A stretch of DNA of 5,176 bases from Anaerolineales bacterium UBA3940. GTDB lineage: Bacteria > Chloroflexota > Anaerolineae > Aggregatilineales > UBA3940. The position numbers were made by a program, and so were the translations under genes. Location of the stretch: NCBI GenBank assembly GCA_002385675.1, contig DGDY01000314.1, positions 13,431 to 18,606 of the forward strand. The letters run 5' to 3'. Under the pieces are notes generated by a model that did not search any database, had not been told where the DNA came from, and was given only the letters and a program-made list of their open reading frames with translations. This document shows, piece by piece, positions 1-5,176 of this stretch; the first letter of the stretch is position 1; each line of letters begins with the position of its first letter.

Positions 1-24
1 CGCAAAGATGCGGCGCAAAGATGC
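1..24. repeat. Two-copy direct repeat, period 13, at window edge
   Basis: CGCAAAGATGC occurs at 1-11 and again, identically, at 14-24, separated by GG. The first copy touches the window edge, so this may be the end of a longer tandem array or the tail of an upstream element. No function can be assigned. Confidence 0.6.
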
Positions 25-58
25 CTGTTTTCTCAGCCTGTATCGTAATAATACGCTG

Positions 59-64
59 TATACT
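59..64 (+). promoter_or_regulatory. Possible -10 element of the protease operon
   Basis: TATACT matches the sigma-70 type -10 consensus at 5 of 6 positions. It lies in an AT-rich stretch (about 25-80) that contrasts with the GC-rich gene. It would give a leader of about 35 bases before the start codon. No good -35 hexamer is seen 16-18 bases upstream. AATAAT at 47-52 is an alternative -10. TTGACT at 73-78 looks like a -35 but has no -10 at the right distance. Confidence 0.25.
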
Positions 65-91
65 GGTTTTAGTTGACTCGAACGGTTCGCC

Positions 92-97
92 AGGAGG
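92..97 (+). promoter_or_regulatory. Ribosome binding site that fixes the protease start
   Basis: AGGAGG is a perfect Shine-Dalgarno core, 7 bases before the ATG at 105. The in-frame ATG at 21 has no such site, so this element decides the start. A small dyad, CGAAC-G-GTTCG (79-89), lies just upstream and could be an operator half-site pair or chance. Confidence 0.85.
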
Positions 98-104
98 GGG
101 GAGC

Positions 105-1112
105 ATGTCAGAGCACAGCGCGCTGAGGATGACGAAGGAGGCTGTCAAAGAGGATATCCTCAAGAAGCCAAACGTTATCGGCATCGGGGTTGGTTTGAAG
201 GAGGTGCAGGGCCAACTCACCGACCAAGTGAGCATCGTTGTGCTGGTGCGGGACAAAGTCCCACGTGCCGGGCTGACTCCCAGCCAGATGGTGCCGCCGC
301 GCGTCAACAGCTATGAGACGGATGTCGTCGAGGTCGGCGTGATCCGCGCACAGCAGGCGCGTACGGACCGCTGGCGTCCGGCGCCGGGCGGGGTAAGCAT
401 CGCGCACTACCAGGTAACAGCGGGGACGCTCGGCGCGGTCGTGCGGGACCGGGCGACCGGGCAGCGCCTCATCCTGTCGAACAACCATGTCATCGCCAAC
501 AGCAACGATGCGCAGATTGGCGACCCCATCCTCCAGCCGGGGCCAATCGACGGCGGCACCCAGCCGGGAGACGTGATCGCGTATCTGGAGCGGTTCGTGT
601 CGATTGGCTTCCAGGTTGCGCCCGGCGAGTGCCAGGTGGCGAGCGCCTACGCGATGGTCGGCAACTTCATCGCGCGGCTGGTAGGCTCCAGCCACCGGGT
701 TGCTCCGTTCAAGACGGCGTTCCAGGCGGTCAACGAGGTGGACGCGGCGGTTGCCCGCCCGATATCGGATAGCGACGTGCTCGATGAAATTCTGGAGATC
801 GGCACAGTGACGGGCACGGTTCAGGCGACGCTCGGCATGCCGGTGATGAAGTCGGGCCGCACGACGGGCTTCACGACGGGCACGATCACGGTGCTGGACG
901 CGACCGTCGAGGTGAGCTACGGCTTCGGGCGGGTGGCGCAGTTCGAGAATCAGATTGTGAGCACACCGATGTCGCAGGGCGGCGACTCCGGCTCGCTGCT
1001 GGTGGACGCCGACTCGCGGCGAGCGGTCGGGCTGCTGTTCGCCGGCTCCTCGCAGGCGACGGTGTTCAACCCGATCCAGACGGTGTTGGATGCTCTGGGG
1101 GTAACGATATGA
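105..1112 (+). CDS. Trypsin-like serine protease, Nal1-like, with N-terminal accessory domain
   Basis: This 335-residue protein is a trypsin-fold (chymotrypsin clan) serine peptidase. The likely triad is His128 in SNNHVIA, Asp213 in EVDAAVA and Ser295 in GGDSGS; the last is the classic nucleophile motif with its oxyanion-hole glycine. A GRTTGFTTGT segment (about 251-260) precedes the Ser motif and resembles bacterial relatives of the plant Nal1 protease. Residues 1-83 form a separate domain with a short charged helix followed by a conserved block from VIGIGVG to VIRAQ; a copy of it is encoded alone by the next gene. No signal peptide or membrane segment follows this start, and the only Cys is Cys176, so it is probably cytoplasmic without disulfides. 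The start at 105 is chosen for its perfect Shine-Dalgarno. An upstream ATG at 21 would add a hydrophobic leader but has no ribosome site and runs through promoter-like DNA. The substrate is unknown. Confidence 0.88.
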   Translation: MSEHSALRMTKEAVKEDILKKPNVIGIGVGLKEVQGQLTDQVSIVVLVRDKVPRAGLTPSQMVPPRVNSYETDVVEVGVIRAQQARTDRWRPAPGGVSIAHYQVTAGTLGAVVRDRATGQRLILSNNHVIANSNDAQIGDPILQPGPIDGGTQPGDVIAYLERFVSIGFQVAPGECQVASAYAMVGNFIARLVGSSHRVAPFKTAFQAVNEVDAAVARPISDSDVLDEILEIGTVTGTVQATLGMPVMKSGRTTGFTTGTITVLDATVEVSYGFGRVAQFENQIVSTPMSQGGDSGSLLVDADSRRAVGLLFAGSSQATVFNPIQTVLDALGVTI

Positions 1113-1381
1113 CAGAGGACCAGGAACGGCAGCAGGCCTTCGAGCGCGCCAGGGAAGTCAAGGACGCGCACGAGCAGGAACTGCTCTCCAAACGGCATGT
1201 GGTTGGCGTGGGGGTCGGGCTGCGCCAGCGTGGGGGCGAGTACACCGATACGGTGGCGCTCATCGTCATGGTGGACAGCAAACTGCCCACCGATGAGCTT
1301 GACCCCGACGACGTGATCCCCTCGGAGATCGAGGGGGTGCCGGTTGACGTGCAGGAGGTGGGGCAGATTCGCGCTCAGTAG
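1109..1381 (+). CDS. Free-standing copy of the protease N-terminal domain
   Basis: This 90-residue protein overlaps the protease stop codon by four bases (ATGA), which implies translational coupling. A GGGGG run at 1097-1101 may act as its ribosome site. Residues 1-30 are charged and probably helical (many Glu, Arg, Gln). Residues 31-90 align without gaps to protease residues 24-83, with 26 of 60 identical. Shared landmarks are GVGL, TD, K-P, L-P, the P after the M-V/V-I pair, D-V, EVG and a terminal IRAQ. The protein stops exactly where the protease runs on into its catalytic part. There is no signal peptide, Cys or membrane segment. The inferred role is to bind the protease or its partner, as an inhibitor, a propeptide-like chaperone or a competitor for whatever the N-terminal domain recognises. 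No function of the isolated domain is known to me, and domain duplication with loss of the catalytic part is an equally simple origin. Confidence 0.85.
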   Translation: MTEDQERQQAFERAREVKDAHEQELLSKRHVVGVGVGLRQRGGEYTDTVALIVMVDSKLPTDELDPDDVIPSEIEGVPVDVQEVGQIRAQ

Positions 1382-1394
1382 GCAGCAGGGGTGA

Positions 1395-1413
1395 GGGCGG
1401 GCACTCTCCGCCC
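1395..1413 (+). other. GC-rich hairpin just after the small gene
   Basis: GGGCGG (1395-1400) pairs with CCGCCC (1408-1413) around a 7-base loop. It begins 14 bases after the stop codon. No T-run follows, so it is not a classical intrinsic terminator; it could protect the 3' end of the transcript or aid pausing. Confidence 0.4.
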
Positions 1414-1497
1414 GGTGCGGGATGGGAACACCCGAACAACTCCGGTTGGCTCACGGTGTTGTAGCTCACATGGAAGCCGGAAACACCGGTCTGTCGA

Positions 1498-1544
1498 TGC
1501 ACGGGCATGGGCATGACATCAGGCCCTGATCATGCCGGGGTGCA
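1498..1544 (+). other. Extended imperfect hairpin in the intergenic gap
   Basis: The outer arm TGCAC (1498-1502) pairs with GTGCA (1540-1544). An inner arm GGCATGA (1510-1516) pairs with TCATGCC (1530-1536), and TCAG/CTGA (1519-1522 with 1526-1529) closes over a GCC loop. There is no T-run directly after it, but the probable terminator begins two bases later. It may be an RNA structure at the end of the upstream transcript or a protein-binding dyad. Confidence 0.35.
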
Positions 1545-1545
1545 G

Positions 1546-1569
1546 GCCGTTTGTTGCAAACAGGCTTTT
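1546..1569 (+). terminator. Probable intrinsic terminator of the protease operon
   Basis: GCC plus GTTTG (1546-1553) pairs with CAAAC and GGC (1557-1565, one bulged A at 1562) around a TTG loop, followed at once by TTTT (1566-1569). The stem is only 8 pairs and partly AT, and the T-run is short, so efficiency may be modest. Its position between the small gene and the next promoter fits. Confidence 0.5.
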
Positions 1570-1600
1570 GATGTGATAGGAACAAGATATAACACCTATC
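1566..1600 (+). promoter_or_regulatory. Probable promoter with a dyad over the -10
   Basis: TATAAC at 1588-1593 matches the -10 consensus at 5 of 6. Upstream, TTGATG (1568-1573) resembles a -35 but at a short 14-base spacing; TTTTGA (1566-1571) gives 16 bases but matches less well. A perfect dyad, GATAGG (1575-1580) and CCTATC (1595-1600), brackets the -10 and could be an operator. Transcription from here would start near 1600, about 50 bases before the 464-residue gene. Confidence 0.4.
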
Positions 1601-1651
1601 CATTGTTGAGCAGGGTGTTCGCTGAGGACATACAGAGAGGAACAAAACACG

Positions 1652-3046
1652 GTGAGTAACAATCAACCGGGGATGGTCGAACAGGCGGCGGTCGCTGAGT
1701 ATGAGTGGCAGCCGAAGCCTGTCAACGTGTGGGTGAGCGTGCAGCCCTACAACCGGCTTCAGGCGCACATTCTGAAGGGGCTGCGCGCGCGACTCGAGGC
1801 GCGGGGCTGCATCTTTGTCGACCGGCCTGACCAGCCGACGCCGCTCGGCCCGGTCGCACATCTGGGAATTGTGTTTGGCCGGACGCTGGAGCAGGAGATC
1901 AGCCCGCTGGAGATCATGGCGAAGCTCCCCAAGCCGCGCGGCTCGATGCTGATCATCAACATCGTCGAGAGCCTGCCCGATGTGCCGCTGTTCGACCTGG
2001 CGCGAGGCCAGCTTGTGAAGAAGGCCGGGCACTTCGGGGTGATCGCCGAGGGCGACCCGGACAGCGAGCATGTCAAGCGGGCGGTCTGGGCGAGCATGGC
2101 GGGCAACAACCGCCTGCTAACCGGCAGCGAGGTCGAGATCTTCGACCAGGTGGCGCTGCGGGCGCAGGCCCACGTCAGCGCGGAGAAGGTCACGAACCAC
2201 GAGGGCGACATCAGCACGCGGCTGACGTGGGCGGAATGGTGCGCCTCGCCGGTGCACGCGGATATCGCCAGGGCAGCGCGGGCGCTCGGTGCGGCGGGCA
2301 TTATCGAGGATGAAGTCCCGCTGGAACAGTACGGCTCCAGCGACCAGGTGCGCAGTGTGTTGCGCTTCCTGCAGAAGGCCGCGCTCGGCGAGGGGATGCG
2401 CAGCCAGATCGATATGAACCTGCGCATCATGGGCGTGACAACCTCCGGCGGCAACAAGGTCAACGTGAGCGAGCGCCCTGAGGACGGGCATGTCATCCCC
2501 ATCGGCGCGCTGACGTGGACGGGGTACATCCGCGCCATTCCGGAGGACTGCCCGATCACATACGTGCCGCCCTCCGTCGAGACGCACGAGAACGGCATGG
2601 TGTATCTGGCGAGCGCGCTCGTTAACGCCGGGCTGGTCCACGACCTTGACAGCTTCCTCGCGTATCTCAAGAACCACTTTGCCGAGCACGAAACAATTGA
2701 CGTGGTGCCGGAGGGTCTGACGCCGAAGGTCACCGCGCTCGACCACTTCCACCGGCAGCCGAAGGAGGACACGATCCGCGAGCCTGACCGGGTGGAGATC
2801 GTCTACCCGGACACCGCCCGCTTCCCGGAGATCGACTTCCCGTGTGGCGTGCGCGAGGCCGAACTGCATCTACTCTCGGCGCTGTTCCAGTCGGAGAGCT
2901 TCCGTACGCCTGGCCCCCTGGGCCGGAAGGTGATCATTGCGGTGCTGCCGGGGCACGGCTCGGTCGCCGCATACGGCGGCCCGCGTGACGAGCTGACGGA
3001 TGTGCTCGTCAACGGCATGGAGATGGAGGAGATCGTCCGCATTTAG
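1652..3046 (+). CDS. Conserved-looking hypothetical protein, 464 residues, function unknown
   Basis: I do not recognise this protein. It is soluble, with no signal peptide or membrane segment. Residues 23-157 read as alternating strands and helices (strands near VNVWVSV, CIFVD, LGIVFG, MLIINIVE and FGVIAE), suggesting a Rossmann-like alpha/beta unit. A mostly helical stretch (about 160-260) follows, then a Gly/Pro-rich region with TTSGGNKVNV (263-272), DGHVIPIGALTW (278-289) and a Glu/His-rich PPSVETHENGM (306-316). The C-terminal third contains FPEIDFPCGVREAE (391-404) and LPGHGSVAAYGG (432-443) before an acidic Met/Glu-rich tail. None of these is a motif I can assign. The GTG start at 1652 has GAGAGG (1635-1640) 11 bases upstream, a slightly long spacing; ATG at 1673 (Met8) is the alternative. 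Its own promoter and terminator suggest a single-gene unit. Codon use and composition match the neighbours, so it is a real gene rather than a shadow. Confidence 0.85.
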   Translation: MSNNQPGMVEQAAVAEYEWQPKPVNVWVSVQPYNRLQAHILKGLRARLEARGCIFVDRPDQPTPLGPVAHLGIVFGRTLEQEISPLEIMAKLPKPRGSMLIINIVESLPDVPLFDLARGQLVKKAGHFGVIAEGDPDSEHVKRAVWASMAGNNRLLTGSEVEIFDQVALRAQAHVSAEKVTNHEGDISTRLTWAEWCASPVHADIARAARALGAAGIIEDEVPLEQYGSSDQVRSVLRFLQKAALGEGMRSQIDMNLRIMGVTTSGGNKVNVSERPEDGHVIPIGALTWTGYIRAIPEDCPITYVPPSVETHENGMVYLASALVNAGLVHDLDSFLAYLKNHFAEHETIDVVPEGLTPKVTALDHFHRQPKEDTIREPDRVEIVYPDTARFPEIDFPCGVREAELHLLSALFQSESFRTPGPLGRKVIIAVLPGHGSVAAYGGPRDELTDVLVNGMEMEEIVRI

Positions 3047-3049
3047 CGG

Positions 3050-3160
3050 GGATAGCCTGAGGACGTACAGCAGCCGCGGCGGATCGTCGCGGCTGTTTTG
3101 CTTGCCTGCCCCGGCGTGCGGGAGGGGTGGGGCGTCCACTGCGTCGCTCTCAGGCTATCC
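3050..3160. repeat. Perfect 12-nt inverted repeat flanking a terminator
   Basis: GGATAGCCTGAG (3050-3061) is the exact reverse complement of CTCAGGCTATCC (3149-3160). The arms are 87 bases apart and enclose the intrinsic terminator. The left arm begins four bases after the stop codon of the 464-residue gene; the right arm ends five bases before the next -35 hexamer. In RNA the arms could form a 12-pair stem enclosing the terminator. Confidence 0.6.
3069..3099 (+). terminator. Intrinsic terminator after the 464-residue gene
   Basis: CAGCCGCG (3071-3078) pairs perfectly with CGCGGCTG (3088-3095). Three further pairs inside (one G-T) leave a GAT loop, and TTTT follows directly at 3096-3099. It sits 22 bases after the stop codon. 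This is a strong, GC-rich Rho-independent terminator. Confidence 0.8.
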
Positions 3161-3164
3161 GTGA

Positions 3165-3193
3165 TTGTTCAAAGCGGGGCTTGCCGATACAAT
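3165..3193 (+). promoter_or_regulatory. Probable promoter of the exporter operon
   Basis: TTGTTC (3165-3170) and TACAAT (3188-3193) are separated by exactly 17 bases; the -10 matches at 5 of 6 and the -35 keeps TTG. It follows the terminator and would give a leader of about 38 bases before the permease start. Confidence 0.5.
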
Positions 3194-3238
3194 ACGCGCA
3201 TCTGCTGTGAAATCCTGAACGAAGCGTGTGAGGCATAT

Positions 3239-4108
3239 ATGGTCAGCTTGCAGCGCGACGAGGGCTTGCCCGGTGCGCAGGCGGCACAGGAACGGGTTAC
3301 AGTCATCGAGGCGTCGTCGGGCTGGAGTGCGCTGCGGCTGGGCGAGCTGTGGGCGTACCGCGAACTGCTGCTGTTCCTCGCGTGGCGGGATGTCTCCGTG
3401 CGCTACAAGCAGACGTTGCTCGGCGCGGCGTGGGCCATCCTCCAGCCCCTGCTCAGCATGATCGTGTTCACGCTGATCTTCGGCAACTTTGCCGGGCTAC
3501 CCTCCGACAACGTGCCGTACCCGGTGCTGACGTACACCGCGCTGCTGCCCTGGCAGTACTTTGCCACGGCCATGAGCAACGCCTCTAACAGCCTGGTTGG
3601 CAGCGCCAACCTGCTGACCAAGGTGTACTTCCCCCGGCTGGTGATCCCGGTGGCAGCGGTGCTTCCGGCGGCGGTGGACTTTGTGATCGCCTTTGTCATC
3701 CTCCTGGTCATGATGCTCATCTACGGCATCACACCGACGTGGAATGTGCTGTGGCTGCCGGTCTTCATGCTGCTGGCTGTAGTGACGGCGCTCGGCGTGT
3801 CGCTGTGGCTCTCGGCGCTGAACGTGCAGTACCGCGACGTGCGCTACGCGGTGCCCTTCCTCGTGCAGTTCTGGATGTACGCCTCACCGGTGGCCTATTC
3901 CAGCAGCATCATCCCCGAGCGGTGGCGGGCGCTGTATGGGCTGAACCCGATGACCGGCGTGATCGAGGGCTTCCGCTGGGCGCTGCTCGGCACGGACACC
4001 GCACCGGGCGTCTTTACGCTGATCTCGGCGGGGATCGCGGTGCTGATCCTGGTCAGCGGGGCGTTCTACTTCACCCACATGGAAAAGACCTTCGCGGACG
4101 TGGTATAG
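3239..4108 (+). CDS. wzm: ABC-2 type permease of a polysaccharide exporter
   Basis: This 289-residue membrane protein is the transmembrane half of a Wzm/TagG/KpsM-type ABC exporter, which moves lipid-linked glycan across the inner membrane. The cytoplasmic N-terminus leads into the family signature RDVSVRYKQTLLGAAWAILQ (50-69). About six hydrophobic segments follow, near 62-84, 96-114, 134-163 (long, perhaps two), 170-193, 204-222 and 258-277. The block LNVQYRDVRYAVPFL (194-208), then FWMYASPVAY and LNPMTGVIEGFRW, is typical of the family. The ATG at 3239 is preferred because TGAGG (3229-3233) precedes it by five bases and the length is usual. The frame stays open upstream to 3098, but that stretch starts in the terminator T-run and crosses the promoter, so it is not coding. 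The ATPase gene follows four bases after the stop. The symbol reflects the family; the exported glycan is unknown. Confidence 0.93.
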   Translation: MVSLQRDEGLPGAQAAQERVTVIEASSGWSALRLGELWAYRELLLFLAWRDVSVRYKQTLLGAAWAILQPLLSMIVFTLIFGNFAGLPSDNVPYPVLTYTALLPWQYFATAMSNASNSLVGSANLLTKVYFPRLVIPVAAVLPAAVDFVIAFVILLVMMLIYGITPTWNVLWLPVFMLLAVVTALGVSLWLSALNVQYRDVRYAVPFLVQFWMYASPVAYSSSIIPERWRALYGLNPMTGVIEGFRWALLGTDTAPGVFTLISAGIAVLILVSGAFYFTHMEKTFADVV

Positions 4109-4112
4109 CGGC

Positions 4113-5176
4113 ATGAGTGATGTGGCGATTGAGGTAACCGGGCTGGGCAAGCGCTACCGCATCGGTGGCCCGCAGGAGCGGTACAAGCGCTTCACCGAGA
4201 CGGTGATGCACACGCTGAGCGCGCCGGTGCGCCGCCTGCGGCGGATCGGGCAGCCCCCGCCGCCGGAGGAGATGATCTGGGCGCTGCGCGACGTGTCGTT
4301 CGAGGTGGGACAGGGCGAGGTCGTCGGCATCATCGGGCGGAACGGCGCGGGCAAGAGCACACTGCTCAAGATCATCTCGCGCATCACCGAGCCGACGGAA
4401 GGGCGCGTCCGGCTGCGCGGGCGCGTCGGCTCGCTACTGGAGGTCGGGACGGGCTTCCACCCGGAGCTGACCGGGCGCGAGAACATCTACCTGAACGGGG
4501 CGATCCTCGGCATGACCCGGGCGGAGATCGAGCGCAAGTTCGATGAGATCGTGGACTTCGCCGAGATCGAGAAGTTCATCGACACGCCGGTGAAGCGCTA
4601 CTCCAGCGGCATGTACGTGCGACTGGCATTTGCCGTTGCCGCGCATCTGGAGCCGGAAATCTTGCTGGTGGACGAGGTGCTGGCGGTGGGCGATGCCGCC
4701 TTCCAGAAGAAGTGCCTCGGCAAGATGGGCGACGTGGCAGGCGAGGGGCGGACGGTGCTCTTCGTGAGCCACAATATGGGCGCGATCCAGTCGCTGACAA
4801 GGCGCACGCTGGTGATCGACCGGGGGCGGCTGGTCGCCGACACCGACACCGCCACTGCCGTGCAGCAGTACCTCAGCACCCGGAACCAGCCCACTGAGGC
4901 CCATGCCATCCGCTCGCGGCATGAAGCCTTCCGCGTTGACGCGCTCCGATTCAACTACGACCTGCTGGAGAGCGGCTTCAACCGGCCCCTGACGTTTGAG
5001 ATCGATGTGACGGCAGACCGGCCTCTGCACGAGGTTAGCGTGGCGCTGAGCGCAGTCAACTCGCTGGGCGCGAGGCTCCTGACGAGCGAGCGCACGCTGC
5101 CCCGGCTCCCCGCCGGGAAGAGCCGTCTGCAGGTCACCATCGCGGATCACCGGCTGCCGCCCGGCAACTACAACAC
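4113..5176 (+). CDS. wzt: Wzt-type ABC exporter ATPase, cut by window end
   Basis: The frame stays open for 354 codons and runs off the window, so the C-terminus is missing. It is the ATPase that drives the preceding permease. Walker A is GRNGAGKST (75-83), the signature is YSSGM (163-167), Walker B is ILLVDE (183-188) with the AVGD D-loop after it, and the switch His is His220 in VSHN. SLLEVGTGFHPELTGRENIYLNG (107-129) is the characteristic block of O-antigen and teichoic acid exporters. A basic, Pro-rich insertion (about 18-52) before the WALRDVSFEV strand is also typical. From about residue 272 a beta-rich region begins (FRVDALRFN, PLTFEIDVTA, VSVALSAVN), matching the start of the Wzt C-terminal domain that recognises the modified glycan end. 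There is no clear ribosome site after the permease stop, so translation is probably coupled. A TagH-like role is possible, but the C-terminal domain favours Wzt. Confidence 0.93.
   Translation, partial: MSDVAIEVTGLGKRYRIGGPQERYKRFTETVMHTLSAPVRRLRRIGQPPPPEEMIWALRDVSFEVGQGEVVGIIGRNGAGKSTLLKIISRITEPTEGRVRLRGRVGSLLEVGTGFHPELTGRENIYLNGAILGMTRAEIERKFDEIVDFAEIEKFIDTPVKRYSSGMYVRLAFAVAAHLEPEILLVDEVLAVGDAAFQKKCLGKMGDVAGEGRTVLFVSHNMGAIQSLTRRTLVIDRGRLVADTDTATAVQQYLSTRNQPTEAHAIRSRHEAFRVDALRFNYDLLESGFNRPLTFEIDVTADRPLHEVSVALSAVNSLGARLLTSERTLPRLPAGKSRLQVTIADHRLPPGNYN

Larger units (their letters stand above)
1427..1619. repeat. Cluster of five AACACC/GGTGTT hexamers
   Basis: AACACC occurs at 1427-1432, 1482-1487 and 1591-1596; its complement GGTGTT occurs at 1455-1460 and 1614-1619. 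Two neighbouring pairs form dyads: CGGTGTT/AACACCG (1454-1460 with 1482-1488) and AACACC/GGTGTT (1591-1596 with 1614-1619). Five copies in under 200 bases is far more than chance for a hexamer, and the last three lie beside the presumed promoter of the next gene. They may be binding sites for a regulator. Two further GGTGTT copies lie in the protease gene (1061 and 1082), which weakens strict promoter specificity. Confidence 0.4.

Noticed and set aside
1..24. Possible CRISPR array
   Set aside because: There are only two 11-base copies with a two-base gap; repeat and spacer lengths do not fit.
21..104. Upstream extension of the protease with a hydrophobic, signal-like leader
   Set aside because: There is no ribosome site before 21, the stretch is AT-rich and promoter-like, and a perfect AGGAGG serves the ATG at 105.
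1382..1651. Possible riboswitch or small RNA gene in the intergenic gap
   Set aside because: Dyads are present, but I could not match the conserved core of any riboswitch class I know, and no tRNA or 5S-like fold is seen.
2438..2518. Resemblance of TTSGGNKVNV and DGHVIPI to class II aldolase-type motifs in the 464-residue protein
   Set aside because: The similarity is only a few residues, and the metal-binding His pattern of that family is not visible.
1759..2772. Long minus-strand open frame (337 codons) inside the 464-residue gene
   Set aside because: It is antisense to a well-supported gene, is low-complexity Ser/Arg/Pro-rich in translation and is typical of shadows in GC-rich DNA.
3098..3238. 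Upstream extension of the permease by 47 residues
   Set aside because: It would begin in the terminator T-run and cross the promoter; the Cys-rich translated leader is unlike the family.
4434..5150. Minus-strand open frame (238 codons) opposite the ATPase
   Set aside because: The opposite strand encodes an ATPase with all motifs intact, and the antisense product is rich in His, Arg, Gln and Pro with no recognisable domain.

Overview
The window is GC-rich bacterial DNA carrying five genes, all on the + strand, in three transcription blocks. The short AT-richer gaps between blocks hold promoter-like and terminator-like signals. The GC-rich codon use, the intracellular Nal1-like trypsin and the glycan ABC exporter would suit Chloroflexota or a similar GC-rich phylum. 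That placement is only a guess, because no rRNA or other marker gene is present.

Block 1 (about 1-1569). A perfect Shine-Dalgarno sequence leads into a 335-residue trypsin-fold serine protease (105-1112). It has a visible His/Asp/Ser triad, no signal peptide and a conserved N-terminal domain of about 83 residues. A 90-residue protein (1109-1381) overlaps its stop codon as ATGA. This small protein is a free-standing paralogue of the protease's N-terminal domain: 26 of 60 residues are identical over an ungapped stretch, and it ends at the same 'IRAQ' where the protease continues into its catalytic part. The pair may be a protease with a separate inhibitor, chaperone or adaptor, and is the most interesting feature here. 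A hairpin plus T-run at 1546-1569 probably ends the block.

Gap 1382-1651. About 270 bases hold no gene but contain several dyads, five copies of the hexamer AACACC/GGTGTT and a likely promoter.

Block 2 (about 1566-3099). A single gene encodes a 464-residue soluble alpha/beta protein that I do not recognise. It ends at a good intrinsic terminator (3069-3099). A perfect 12-nt inverted repeat (3050-3061 and 3149-3160) brackets this terminator.

Block 3 (about 3165 to the window end). A promoter TTGTTC-N17-TACAAT precedes an ABC-2 permease (3239-4108). Four bases later comes a Wzt-type ATPase (4113 to the end, open at the edge) with all nucleotide-binding motifs and the start of a C-terminal glycan-recognition domain. 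Together they form a polysaccharide or O-antigen type exporter, so a glycan-synthesis cluster probably continues to the right. Nothing in the sequence ties blocks 1 and 2 to the exporter beyond adjacency and shared strand.
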